Of a stretch of 64,000 nucleotides of DNA, positions 10,931 to 21,710 are shown in pieces (the first letter of the stretch is position 1; each line of letters opens with the position of its first letter). The stretch lies in assembly GCF_000224145.3 (NCBI RefSeq), contig NC_020168.2, positions 2,429,171 to 2,493,170 of the forward strand. Direction: 5' to 3'. The translations under genes were made by a program, and so were the position numbers. The notes below the pieces were generated by a model. It saw nothing but the letters and a program-made list of their open reading frames with translations. It was not told the origin of the DNA and did not search any database. Origin of the DNA: Ciona intestinalis. Its lineage: Eukaryota; Chordata; Ascidiacea; Phlebobranchia; Cionidae.

Positions 10931-11002
10931 GCCTCTATAGCTCAGTGGTGAAACACTGGTCTATTAAACCAGGGGTCATTAGTTCAATCCTCATTGGAAG
11001 CA
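10931..11002 (+). pseudogene. tRNA-Thr-derived pseudogene
   Basis: 'gcctctatagctcagtggtg' and 'accaggggtcattagttcaa' show its origin from the same tRNA family. Changes in the D loop (GGTGAAAC for GGTAGAGC), the anticodon loop (CTATTAA instead of CTCGTAA) and the T arm break several stem pairs. Probably not functional; if it were, it would have a changed anticodon. Confidence 0.7.
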
Positions 11003-11207
11003 GCGTTTATTCTTTCGAAAACATTTCTACCGAAGAAACTTACTCCAATGACCACATGTGGGAACTGTCAAACTTTGCAAACTATTGTTTAAACTTATTT
11101 CCCATTAGTTGATAACCTCATCACCACCAACAAACTTAAAACGAAATTGAAAACGCACAATTTTTTTAAGGCGGATAGTCGCTTTATACTTCCCTGAATA
11201 CCAACAG

Positions 11208-11314
11208 GCCTGGACACCGTCGGCGCCTCTCTCGTAACTGGGGCGGATGGTTTTGCAGCGCTTGTACGATTTGTAGACAGTTTTGATGAGTTATATGACG
11301 AATTATCGCATTAG
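11208..11314 (+). pseudogene. Orphan terminal-exon-like piece of an unknown gene
   Basis: After an acceptor-like 'ataccaacag', an open frame of 34 codons runs from 11210 to a TAG at 11312. It starts LDTVGASLVTGADGFAALV and ends FDELYDELSH. Composition is protein-like and more GC-rich than the surrounding AT-rich DNA. No upstream exon is recognised on this strand. Given the IFT140 and MYORG scraps nearby, it may be a third captured exon piece whose parent lies outside the window. I do not recognise the family. It could also be chance. Confidence 0.35.
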
Positions 11315-11972
11315 ATAGTGTTTGCTCGGAGTTTTAGCAGTTATTACAGTATAAATGTTTAATTTTTTTATTTAGCTTGCGTGTATTATGTTAATGATTG
11401 GCCACCAGTGTAAAATTTTAACTGAAGCTATGTTTGTTTGGGTATTCACGCCTGTGTTGTTAGTTCTTAATTTAGTCCCACAGACATTTTAACCAAACTT
11501 TCCTAACTATAAATATTCTCTGAACTACAAGACCTACCACTTCTCAGTTTATTTTTGAATTTAAGTAGACTGCTTGCTTTTGAAAATCCCTTTTTGACTT
11601 TGTATTTTTTGTCCGATAATCCTAATATTCGTCTTCTTTTACCGATAACCATTTAATGTTTGACGAGAAAACATATTACAGTATTATTCGACAGTATTCT
11701 GACGGTCCAACAAAGTGCACGACAAAGACGATTGCTGTTTTTAAGTTTAAAAATTCGGCATATTACGAAATTTGCGGTGTATGTTATACTTATATCTTCC
11801 TCAGTGAAGTCGTAATACCCCTTGTCTTTTATTACAGCTCAGCTCTCTTGTATTTTAGTGTCCGCTGTAAACATTTCAATGTAAATCTTCACCTTAGGTA
11901 AAATAAACTAATTTTTCGTTAATTTTGTAGTCCTTGGTTATCTTGTTACATATTGATATGTTTTAATCAACC
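11315..11972. other. AT-rich spacer
   Basis: No gene, tRNA or clear transposon is recognised. The right end (from about 11905) is the repeated 5' flank of the tRNA at 11973. Confidence 0.4.
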
Positions 11973-12044
11973 ACCTCTACAGCTGAGTGGTAGAGCACTA
12001 GTCTCGTAAACCAGGGGTCGTGAGTTCAATCCTCACTGGAGGCA
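11973..12044 (+). tRNA. tRNA-Thr (CGU), slightly degenerate
   Basis: Anticodon arm (CTAGT/ACCAG with loop CTCGTAA) and T arm match the intact copies. It starts ACCTCTA instead of GCCTCTA, so the first acceptor pair is lost; the D arm reads GCTGAGTGG. The anticodon stem has a mismatch. It may be a weak gene or a young pseudogene. Only three Ts follow within the first ten bases. Confidence 0.55.
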
Positions 12045-12159
12045 GCGGTTGTTTCTTGGTAAATGAGACAGTCAAGATGTTTTATTCTGCACCGATAACA
12101 AAACACAGTTAATAATGTTAGCAGGTGTAAGTCTTCTCTGATGAGAAGAAGGCAGTATA

Positions 12160-12220
12160 AGAAGGCGGTGGTAAAGTGGTTAGCGCTCATGCCAACACAG
12201 AGGTAATGGGCTAAAGTAAC
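12160..12220 (+). mobile_element. SINE head fragment (tRNA-like part)
   Basis: 'ggcggtggtaaagtggttag' then 'cgctcatgcc' and 'acacagaggtaatgggct' is the tRNA-like head of the SINE family seen complete at 49632 and 56371 (read on their minus strands). It stops abruptly after the B-box region. Confidence 0.55.
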
Positions 12221-12403
12221 ATTTTCTTAATGAATATTCGTGGTCTTTCATTAGAGCTCTGCTCTCTTGTATTTTAGTGTCTACTTTTTATGATGCTGTA
12301 AACATTTCAATGTAAATCTTCAACTTCGTTAAAATAAACTAAATTTTCGTTAATTTTATAATCCTTGCAACTTTTGTTACATATTGATTTGTTTTATTAA
12401 AGA

Positions 12404-12475
12404 GCCTCTATAGCTCAGTGGTAGAGCACTGGTCTCGTAAACCAGGGGTCGTGAGTTCAATTCTCACTGGAGGCA
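12404..12475 (+). tRNA. tRNA-Thr (anticodon CGU)
   Basis: Full cloverleaf: acceptor GCCTCTA/TGGAGGC, D arm with AGTGGTAG, anticodon stem CTGGT/ACCAG with loop CTCGTAA, T arm GTGAG/CTCAC with loop TTCAATT, end A. A and B boxes are present, and TTTT occurs about ten bases downstream. Same anticodon as the copies at 10156, 12978 and 18453. Confidence 0.88.
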
Positions 12476-12977
12476 GCGTTTACTGTTTTGATAATATTTC
12501 CAGCGATAAGGACCTCATTCCAATGATCTCATGTGGAAATTGTTACCTTTTGCAAGCTACTCTTGAATCATATCTCCCACAAGTAGTTAACCTCACTTAG
12601 AACGATTTCTCACCATCAGCAAACTTATAAAGGAATTGAAAACGCACTATTTCTTGAATACTTATGGACGCGTAATTTAATTTAATTTGTTCTAATTGTA
12701 GTACGTGGCCCTTTATTAGAGGTATGTGCTTCGTTGTTGGTATTAATCGATATTTTTTCGCACCAATTTTACTGTGAGTATGAATATCCTATGTGAGTTG
12801 TAGAAGAGTATTTGATGTTAACTTTTGTTGTTAGTTGTTTTGTATTCTTCTGTCTGGTATTGCGGTGTTGTAAAACATTTGATGTAAAGCTTGTATATTT
12901 AAAAAAAAACTGATTTTCCTTTAAATCCTTGTTTTTGCAACGTTTGTTACATATTGGTTTTATTTTGGAACAGGCGA

Positions 12978-13049
12978 GCCTCTATAGCTCAGTGGTAGAG
13001 CACTGGTCTCGTAAACCAGGGGTCGTGAGTTCAATTCTCACTGGAGGCA
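12978..13049 (+). tRNA. tRNA-Thr (anticodon CGU)
   Basis: Identical in sequence to the 12404 copy over the mature tRNA. A short spacer 'gcggttc' then TTTT provides a Pol III terminator. The 3' flank is the second flank type, shared with the copy at 11973. Confidence 0.88.
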
Positions 13050-13164
13050 GCGGTTCTTTTCTTGGTAAATGAGACAGTCTATAGGTAACTCGTTGCCGCT
13101 GTATCGCTGTATCGTCAAGATGTTTTATTCTGCACCGATAACAAAACACAGTTAATAATGTTAA

Positions 13165-13455
13165 GCAGGTGCTCCTGCCTCTAACACAGAGGTAATGGGT
13201 TTATGGATCGTCGCGGCTACTATTGTTCGCGTATGTGTCATTGGGCCAGACACTTAACGGCAATTGCTCCAACCCAGTGGTCATTAATGGGTTGTCCAAA
13301 TTATCATCCATATAGAAAAAATGAAACGATCCAAAAAAATAATCACCTACAAAGTAACACACATGGTAACTCGTAAGCTGGCACGATGTGTATGAAACAG
13401 AACACCTGTGTTTAACGACTGTCGTATTCCGGCCAAGCGAGGATAAAGCAGGTTA
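13165..13455 (+). mobile_element. tRNA-derived SINE, mostly complete
   Basis: Begins inside the tRNA-like head ('gctcctgcctctaacacaga', 'ggtaatgggtttatgg'). It continues through 'agacacttaacggcaattgc', 'ccagtggtcattaatgggtt', 'ctacaaagtaacacac' and 'gtttaacgactgtcg' to 'gcgaggataaagcagg'. This is the full block order of the family, head to tail on the plus strand. The first bases of the head have been lost at the junction with the tRNA flank. Confidence 0.75.
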
Positions 13456-14039
13456 ACATTCATTCCTTCAATGAAAAGTATGCTAATTATTGAGTATACG
13501 GTAGTGGTCATATAGATCCGTTTTCGTCGAACAGTTGTTCTTGGCGTTGTTGTAGTTTTAGGGCGATCTTTCCCACACTTATCTCAATTCTCAATTCTAG
13601 CATTTATTCTTTAATCTCTTGATTAAAATCAAATCATATAATATATTTATAATTTTTAGACTAAATTTTTAGATTTAAAACCGCACAATTAGCGTGTGTG
13701 CACCGAAGCGTAAACGAGTGCCTTTTCTTATCGTTATCTTCGGTATAAACACCGCGTCTCTCGTTTCCTCGCTCTTTTAGTTTACCGCTCGTAATAAATC
13801 ATTATGCAGCCGCCACAATATGAATAATATTAATTTCTAACATTACTTATAATACTGCGTGATTACATTTTATCCTAATTCACAAAAACAAACGTTTTTA
13901 AGCGACGACAAGGTTAACTAGTGTAGATTTACATTTCAACACATGGTACAGGAGTTGTACAAAGCGTATTCACACATATTTTTTACCAAACTTTCAATCC
14001 TTATACGTCTTAAGCTTAATGAGTTATAATACACGAATA
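13456..14039. other. AT-rich non-coding stretch
   Basis: Nothing recognisable: no open frame of note, no tRNA, no known repeat ends. The right part is probably the 3' untranslated tail of the LINE that starts at about 14040 on the minus strand. Confidence 0.35.
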
Positions 14040-15745
14040 AATGCATTCTATCTCTCAGTCCATTTGATTGAAGTCGTTGTTGCTTGGCAGTGTTGGGAAG
14101 ATGTTTTTCATTGCAGTGTTTTGATTATTTTGTAAGTAATACTCACAAAATTTAGTTCGGAGGTTTGCATGTAGTATAGGAATGCAACGCCATGGTGGCA
14201 ACATCGCAGTGGTTGGTCCTTGCTGATTACTTTGCATATTCGTCAGATTCCTCATTGCCTGGTATACCACAATGACTTGGGACCCAGAGTATTTTATTAT
14301 TCATTTGTCTGTTTAAAATATTAAAGATTAGTTCGAGACTCTGATTAAGGATAAATTTTAGAGTAACGCTGTTGTGCAATGGATGTGATTGCATTCAGAC
14401 AGTCACTCATAATGACGTAAGACATATGTGGTTCTTTAAAGTTTACATGTTTCATTGCCATCAAGATTGCGAATAACTCGCATGAATACGCAGAGTATGA
14501 CTTGTGTAGAGAAGACGACGATGTGTAGCCTTCACTTGGTATTACAAATGAACATCCACACCCAGATTCTTGTTTTGAACCATCGTAGTATACTTGCGTA
14601 TATTCTTGGTAGTAAGTTGCAATCCTCTCGACGAAGAATCTTTGTTTTCGGCTGCTGGAAATGTCTCTGACAATCAGTGACGCTAGAGAGGTGTCACAGA
14701 GTTCTTCAGTGATTTCCCACATTGGCGAATGGAACGGTTGAATTATCCCGGCGGGTGTTTCGGTTGAGAATTCCTCTGTAACTTGCAGAAATGAAGATGA
14801 TCCAGTCGGTGCCTGTAGTAGTGTGATCGAATTGTGGCGGTCTGGTGGGAATGATAGAAGCTTAAGTTTGTATTTTAGACACGCGTTCTGGTATCGAATG
14901 TAAACTGGCGGTTCCTGGCATAGTGCTTGCAAACATACAATCGGTGTGCTGATCATACTTCCAGTGGCAATGTGCAAACATTTGTTTTGTACGGTTTGTA
15001 TTACGCTTCTGTTGGACTGAGATACAGAGAAATATGCTTCGATTCCATATTCAATGACGGGACATATCTTCGAAGCTCGGTAAATACCAAGCAAGGCTTA
15101 TTTTTGCGCTCCCCATTTCGATCTGCAAAGGATATGGAGTAGATTTATTCGTCGCAGGCATTTACTTCGGATGTATGTTATGTGCGCTTTGTAGGTTAGT
15201 CGTTTATCAAATATTACGCCGAGATATTTAAATTGTGGAACGTATGTAATACTGTTTCCGTAAAGTGTAATGTTCATGTCCGGCAGTTTTCGCTTGTTTG
15301 TAAACAATAAAGCTTTGGTCCTTGTGTGGGAGAACTTAATTCCCCATTGTTGGCTTCAAACATCGATAACGTTCAAGGCGTATTGGATTTTCGTTTTTAA
15401 CACTTCAGCTGCTTGCCTTTAACCCAAGTTGCACAGTCGTCCGCGTATAGTGCATGCTTGCTTGTAACAGGCAGGTGGTTGGATAAGTCATTGATCATAG
15501 GGGCTTAAAACACTTCCTTGAAGAACTCCGTTTTCCATGGTCAAGATATTAGAAAATTTAAGTTTGACTTGGAACGTTCGATTTGATAGAAATGATGATA
15601 TGAAATGGAGCATTCGTCCAGTAAAAAATCCATTTTGCAAGTTACTTTTAAATCCTATCTCCCACAAGTATTTAAACTCCGATAATTCATTGCGGTATGA
15701 AAGTTTAATAAACCTGGCGACTACGAACGCTTCGGTCCCCATTTA
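14040..15745 (-). mobile_element. Broken LINE with reverse transcriptase and RNase H
   Basis: Read on the minus strand from 15745 to 14040. The RT block has FLSNRTFQVKL then VLQGSVLSP (near 15500), followed in another frame by HALYADDCATW (near 15440), the catalytic YADD. The thumb region holds FKYLGVIFDKRLTYKAHI (15307-15098). After it come the connecting region and an RNase H domain with YYDGSK, YSCELFAIL and MSDCLNAI (14600-14350), ending in SHCGIPGNEESDEYAK in a further frame near 14240. RT followed by RNase H points to the I group of non-LTR elements. At least three frame changes separate the parts, and no endonuclease or first ORF is seen, so the 5' end is lost. It is inactive but not ancient, since long frames survive. 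Confidence 0.88.
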
Positions 15746-16283
15746 GGTTTCTATCCGATTGAAATGCGACATGTAAACACGACGTTTTAGCGGATCGGAT
15801 TGGAAATGCGTGTGACGTCATCTCGCGTGGGATTGAATTCAAATTCAGCCCGATCATGTAAACCGGCGGGTAATTAACTGTGGGCATATCAACGTGGTAT
15901 TTCTGGTTAAAATACCTGATATATTTGCAATCGATTGCAACTTTTAGTTTTATTAATAAGCCCAACAAACGTATGGTGCGAAGTTTAAGAAGCAATTTGT
16001 TAAAGAAGCTGCAGGTGGACACATACGACTAACAACAGAAGCAACATCGAATCCGATTTGCTTCGTTTAACATGCGAGCGCCCATAATTACTGGGATTGG
16101 TATTGTTAGAACCAATGTTATAAAAGGCTAGAGTCATGGTGGAATACACATAACATGGATTTAACATTATGTTGCATCGTAGCGAAACTTGGCCTCAATT
16201 ACCAAAGCACATTATTATTATTGTTCGTAACACTTCGAGGTAGTTTTGTATACGAGTCGCTTTTGTAGATAGAACTCAACAGT
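15746..16283. other. Non-coding region before the TPR-like gene
   Basis: No gene is recognised. It may contain further diverged 5' LINE sequence next to 15745 and the promoter of the gene starting at 16284. No clear core-promoter element can be named. Confidence 0.35.
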
Positions 16284-18039
16284 AATGTCAGATAAAAATC
16301 CAGAAGACTCAAATAACTTGAACAATAATGCACTTAGCAGCGTGCTAAATAGACATGGTAACAGGTAGGTTGTTGGTTTATTGTTTGAATAATCAACTTA
16401 TAATTACAGCTGACATGTATTTTCAGATCAACAGAAATGCCTATAGAAAGTGCAGGTTGGTTGTGTGTAATGTGTGGCACCACTTGCTAAGTTTATTAAA
16501 ATATGCTTATCGTCACTAGTTTGTTACACCGTGACAAAAGAGTTTTATAACAAATGAGTTTTATAACAAGTTTAAAGAGTGTACACGACTGGCACTATGA
16601 TTTCGACTCTCGATACTGCCCCCATTGTGGACATGCGTGTCTTTAGGAAAGACATCTAACGGAAATTGCTCCAGTACAAGGTTTAATAGTTATAGTAGGA
16701 TTTCCCAGTCGCAGAAAAATAACAATCATCCATAACATAGTTTGTAAATGACGCAACTTCTGTGCTTATTTAACATTACATTGCTGTTATATTTTACTTT
16801 ATGAGTTATAACACAGAGCCGGTGACTCACACGGTTGAGCAACCAAGCCTATCGCAAGCTACGTCACCATTACAAGATATGCGAATTTACCCACAAGGTA
16901 TATTAATAAAAATATTCAGCAAAATATATAATAAAATAAAATATCCAATGGTGGCGTGGAAGCCAACGATTAAAGATATATGCTGGACCATCATGTAGAT
17001 CTTGTTAATTGCTCAAAGTTAAATATTTTAGGTTTATTAGTTCAGGCTAGTTAATCAAATGTATAGTTGTGCAAGACATATATATATATATATATATTTC
17101 AATAAGTATTTAGGTAATATCTTTTTAAGTCGTGACGTACGTGTCTATTCATTAGGACCATGCTCTCTTGTTTTTACACGTGATTTATTGAAGTTATATT
17201 CACGTGGTTTATTGAATCGATAATGTTATTAAGATGTCGGTCGACTGCTACAAGAAGAAATCTACCATGAAGCTTTATCCTATGGTTCAAGATTCGACCC
17301 AGCTGATATTGGATTTAATGATCTGGCTTAAGTTTATTGGCATTGGATGTTTATTGGAGAAGCGGAAGAAGCGACTTGATTTAAAGATCAACTGAAGAAG
17401 CTATTAAAAGAGAAATCGCATTCCACACCAAATAAAATCCAAACGTTTGCTGACACTATCAAGGGTAACGGTAGAGATATGGAAGCAGTTTTGTTTTATC
17501 ATATCGCTGCCGAGTTTTATGGAAATCAATCAAAAGCAGGTTTGATCGGGATAAAGAACTGCGCAAATGGTATCAAAGAATCGATCGAGGCAATGTTATC
17601 ACGTAACAAAGAATTAAAATCGATCATTCGAACCCACGTGATTCCACTGATGCATGACATGCGAGAAATGATTCGACGATCTGTTGACGTTAATGAGAAA
17701 GATCGCTGTTTGTGGGAAGTTTGGTGTTTGCATCGGATCGAACGCAGTGAAGGTTTAGTTGATAACTTTAGTGGTTGCGAAAAAACTATAAAAGAAGCAA
17801 TCGCTATAATGGAGAGGGTGTTCCAGCAGGGAGCTGCAACTTATTTAGTGTACGGACATTTTTTGAACAATCTCGGTTACACGTATGAACAGACTTCCCG
17901 CCCAAACGATGCCTGCGAATATTTCCGCAAAGCTATTGCAGCCTACGGGAAAGCTGAGGATATCGACGATGATCTAAGAGCCAAATGGGTTTCCAACAGC
18001 ATTCAGTTCCTGAAGGATGCAAATCGTCAAATACAATAA
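16284..18039 (+). CDS. Unrecognised protein with TPR-like C terminus (possibly a pseudogene)
   Basis: Probable exons: 16284-16364 (starts MSDKNPEDSNN), 16427-16455, 16817-16897, then a long exon from about 17230 to the TAA at 18037. The last exon opens with DVGRLLQEEIYHEALSYG in frame with exon 3. In that same frame it meets TAA at 17329 and TGA at 17377, then stays open to the end. The frame between and after the stops still looks coding (FIGEAEEA, FKDQLKKLLKEK). The C-terminal ~190 residues are helical; the segment YGHFLNNLGYTYEQ ... ACEYFRKAI looks like a TPR unit. Either it is a recently broken gene, or a small intron (GT at 17332 or a GC donor just before) removes the stops, or translation starts at the ATG at 17479. 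I do not recognise the family. Confidence 0.5.
16575..16770 (+). mobile_element. Degraded tRNA-derived SINE in an intron
   Basis: 'actgcccccattgtggacat', 'gacatctaacggaaattgct' and 'atttcccagtcgcag' followed by 'aataacaatcatcc' follow the block order of the SINE family (head to tail, plus strand) with many changes. It lies in the second intron of the TPR-like gene. Confidence 0.5.
17077..17097. repeat. (TA)n microsatellite
   Basis: About ten uninterrupted AT/TA dinucleotides in the intron before the last exon of the TPR-like gene. Confidence 0.9.
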
Positions 18040-18240
18040 CTTCGTCACAACTGTTCGTTTTGTTATAATTATCACAATGAATATCGTTACGTCATTAACA
18101 AATGTTAATATGTTGTATTTAGTGTATATATATAACATCATAATCGACATCATTGTTTCGCGTGGTATTATCACAGATGAAAAGGTATTCTCTCATATTG
18201 ATAGCGATATGCAACCAATTGATGATGAAATATAGCTATA

Positions 18241-18391
18241 TAGTAGGGTGGGAGAAGATGGGACATCTTTTCATTATTCTTTCTCCTCTCATTTCGTAGT
18301 ACACAAAACATATTCAATTGTTAACTGTTTTAAAACACGGTCAAGAATTTGGATATTATGTGCTAAAGACTTCCCGTCTTCCCCGCCCTAC
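18241..18391. mobile_element. MITE, 'gtgggggaagatgggac' family, copy 5
   Basis: Ends 'tagtagggtgggagaagatg' and 'cttccccgccctac' are inverted complements. The interior has the shared 'aattgttaactgttttaaaa' and 'atattatgtgctaaag' blocks. This copy shows best that the element ends in TAGTAGGG / CCCTACT(A). Confidence 0.8.
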
Positions 18392-18452
18392 TCCATTCAC
18401 CAATAATTCGATTGGTCACGTTTTGTTATGTATTTATGTGTTGCAGTCATAA

Positions 18453-18524
18453 GCCTCTATAGCTCAGTGGTAGAGCACTGGTCTCGTAAACCAGGGGTCG
18501 TGAGTTCAATCCTCACTGGAGGCA
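18453..18524 (+). tRNA. tRNA-Thr (anticodon CGU), outlying copy
   Basis: A perfect cloverleaf, identical to the intact array members except TTCAATC in the T loop. It lies 5.4 kb beyond the main array and lacks their 5' flank, so it moved alone. Only TTT follows at +6, a weak terminator. Confidence 0.85.
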
Positions 18525-18656
18525 TCATATTTGTGTATTACAATTATGTAACGATAATTGAAGTACAATATAGTAATGACACTAGAAATCGGCATGGTAT
18601 TGCAAATTTTGTCATCCGTTAGTGTATTGGAGTCATTCATGCCAGTTGTACAAAAA

Positions 18657-21600
18657 TCACTTTGTAATTCTTTCCCACCACGAAATCTGATGCAACTGCA
18701 CAGAATATGAAAGAATCCATTGCCCACCGGTAATTAGACAGCCAGAAATACTGATGTCCTCACATTCAGGTCTCATTCTATCCAACCACCGTTGGGAAGA
18801 ACCAGGAAGATATATATTTCTACTGACAGCTCCCTGAATCAATACTGGTGCTACCAAAAACTTGTCACCCACAATAAACTGGTCATCCACCGTCAACGCT
18901 GTAACGTCACCAATATCTGCGTAAAACCAAAGAGGCGAAACGAGCAGAGTGGATTCGCCTTTTATATAAGCATTTGATGCACGAACCAGTTCCTCGTAGA
19001 CCACAGTACGATGCAACGTGACGTAATACTGCGCGATTTTTGTCACTTCTTCATCGTATTGCCATGGTGAAATGGAAAACTGCATGCACGGTAGAAAGGC
19101 GCTTAGTTCAATCCACCGAATGTAAAGTTCTCTACTTGGCTTGTTGTCATTGTTTGTACCAAACACATACGCATTACCTCCGATCATATCTGGCAAAACA
19201 AATGGATAACCCAGCACGCTAAACGTAAGCGCTGTTGGAATTACAGTAAGAAATCCCCGCAGTCCTCCCCAACTCGAACCTTTGTCCATGAGCCTCATGT
19301 AGAAGTTGTAACCTTGTGTCTTCCAAGAGGATCTCATCTCCATCATATTTCCTCCAACTTGGTAAGCGGCCTTTGTATACATCTTCGTGAACTCACTAGG
19401 ATTACTGTCCCGTCGATATGTAAAATTAAGACCAGATTTAGGCAAGTAGGTCGTCTCTCCGGCGTCAAACTTGAACGAATCGAGACCGTATTCCGCCTTC
19501 ACGCTGCTCAGATAGTCGCTGTACCACTTGGCCGCGGAGGGGTTTGTAAAATCAACAACAGAGCCTCTCCCATTCCACCAACGGATCACAGCGGGCGAAC
19601 CGTCTTCAGTCTCCGGAATCAAGTAGCCGGATGAACGAGCTGTACGATAGTTTCTCGAAGCTAGGTTGATAAAAGGTGTAACCCAAGTCGTAACCCGAAA
19701 CCCCTTTAGAAATTAGATGGTTTTATTTTAAGTGAGTAATATTTACGTTGGACATTGTATTATAGAGCAAAATCTACAAAGAATGCTGCTATATATAGAA
19801 AGGTATCCTATAGTCAAATAGCTTCAATGTGTTATTAATCAACATTAAAAACTTTTAATATAAACATTGATTGGAAATCAAACAAAATCGTCTCATAAGG
19901 TAGTACAAGATTATTTTCCAAAGTGTTTCCAATTTCGGCAAAGGGGTCAACTTGCCTTGTCATGGAGTTTGGATACCATTGCCTTTGCATCCGGAAATTT
20001 CTTTACATCAAATGTAAAATCTCCATATTCGTCTTCGTAACCATCATCTATTTCAACTTGGCTGTTCGTAAAGTTATGTTCAAGAATTTCGTTCACGAAA
20101 GATTCAACTACACTCTGGTTAATGTCCGACTTGTATCTGTATAAGTAAGTATAGTTAATAGTTATCATGCTTGTTGGTAAAATTACGGCACACTTGAATT
20201 TTTTTAATCTGCTTTCGACACACATGATATAGACTGAAGATTTACAATTGAACAGAACACATGCTTTTTAGAATAAATGATAACTAATTGCTCATAACTT
20301 TTTAGCACACAAAGTTAAGAATCTTGCTATATATATTTAGTTATAGAAATCGTTGATGCTTTACCATTGTGGGCGTATATTTGGCGAAGACACTTTTTTT
20401 ACGATTTAATATGAAGTGAATAGCCTTTTGTTTTATGTATTATAGACTTATAGTAAATATGTTTTAAAGTAGGTCATGACGATATTAATTTAAATTCGTA
20501 GTGTTCAGTCAAGGGTTACGTCAAACCACCACAAATTGTCCCGCAACGCGCGTTGCACGGTAAGTTCACTATACACCCATCTTGGGTTTAAATCAAGTCA
20601 TCGAATATTCGGACTCGATCGAATATTGGCCCCTAGATAAAATCTGAATGGTTTTGATTTTAACCTATTGTTTTACATTCATATGCGCTTTCACGTTTTC
20701 ACGTGCACTGACGCGACTTATTCACCATTCAATAAAACTCATAAACATTTCAACTTTCAGTCAGTGCTGGTAAAGTAAAAATGTAGTTTACCTTGCCCAG
20801 GTTGACCATATCGGGTCTTGCATCATTTTCAGATCGGGCAATTGCGTTGGACGAGCGATGAAACCACCGTTCAAACGTGTCATAAACTGATGAACAGTTT
20901 TGGGGTCTTTTCCGATACAGACAGTGTAAGACAACTTAGTTGAATGACCGTCGTTGTAGAGAAAAGTAGGTCCAACGAGACTTGACTTATCATAATTCGC
21001 CTCTAAACAAATTCCATGATTCAAGTCGATCGAGACATAAAGTGGAACATCTTGGTGTATGTAAACTGCAACGCCTTTGGAAGATAGAAAATAGCGTTCA
21101 AGTACGTTGCCGTATCGTTTGGGTAGGTCTGATGATAAAAATGACGTCCCCCTTTTCATGTTGATTTCATTTAGTGGCCACTTCTGCGTGATCATCTCAG
21201 CACCACCGTACCAAAACACGTGATCTTCATTTGTTATGTTCATTACGAGACAATCTTTGACTTCGACTTTACTCGACATGCAACTCTTTGAACCACCTCG
21301 TTCGGTAGATATTTCATAGCACTGCGAGTTTTTAAAACAAAAAAATAAGCGCCTTTTATGTCGATATATTCACCTGTATTTTTTCGGTTTGTACGTTCAT
21401 GGATTAAACAGCTTCTCACCTGTATTGCTTCATCATCTGTTGTTACATCTTTTACAACAGCGGCGACTTCATCACATCCCAAACTATTTGTAGCCGTTAC
21501 GAATTCCCCTTTCGTAAACTGAAAAATTGACGATTGTATTGCAAGCACCTCCTTCGAAGCCAAAAACCACGTTAGTTTTCCTTCGGTTGTAATCTGGTAT

Positions 21601-21710
21601 GATTGTTGTGGAGAATTACTGTCTTTGTTCACGGGTATGAGAACAACACACAATGCAGCAACAAGAACAGTCACAACTACCCCAAGCAACGCGACAGCAA
21701 ACAGTCGCAT
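18657..21710 (-). CDS. MYORG-like GH31 membrane glycosidase
   Basis: About 682 residues in four exons: 21710-21420, 21321-20792, 20136-19956, 19703-18657 (TGA). It is a type II membrane protein, with a hydrophobic anchor at residues 4-26 (VALLGVVVTVLVAALCVVL) right after a very short cytosolic tail and the catalytic region in the ER lumen or outside. The GH31 barrel is clear: FWYGGAE, LEIDD-like VEIDDGYEDEYGDF, RWWNGRGSVVDFTNP, the nucleophile Asp in DSFKFDAGE (about D414) and the acid/base Asp in LPDMIGGN (about D506). Length and motifs fit the myogenesis-regulating glycosidase (MYORG/NET37) group, reported as an alpha-galactosidase. Intron 3 has a GC donor (AAG|GCAAGT). A scrap of exon 4 is duplicated at 10750. 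Confidence 0.88.

Larger units (their letters stand above)
10500..13180. repeat. Duplicated units carrying tRNA-Thr genes
   Basis: Each plus-strand tRNA-Thr is preceded by the same flank, roughly 'aaactaaattttcgttaa' then 'gttacatattgatttgtttt' (10865-10930, 11905-11972, 12335-12403, 12905-12977). The 3' flanks are of two kinds. One, with 'tccaatgaccacatgtggga' and 'ttatttcccattagtt', follows 10931 and 12404 and also occurs alone at 10505-10630. The other, with 'ggtaaatgagacagtc' and 'ttctgcaccgataacaaaac', follows 11973 and 12978. So the array grew by duplicating two-tRNA segments. The 5' flank is AT-rich; the remaining sequence shows nothing recognisable apart from the items listed separately. 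Confidence 0.75.

Noticed and set aside
11656-11901. An 81-codon open frame in the tRNA array
   Set aside because: AT-rich, with no recognisable motif; no splice or start context to support it.
17329-17379. TGA at 17377 as a selenocysteine codon
   Set aside because: A TAA lies in the same frame 48 bases earlier, and nothing in the protein suggests a selenoprotein.
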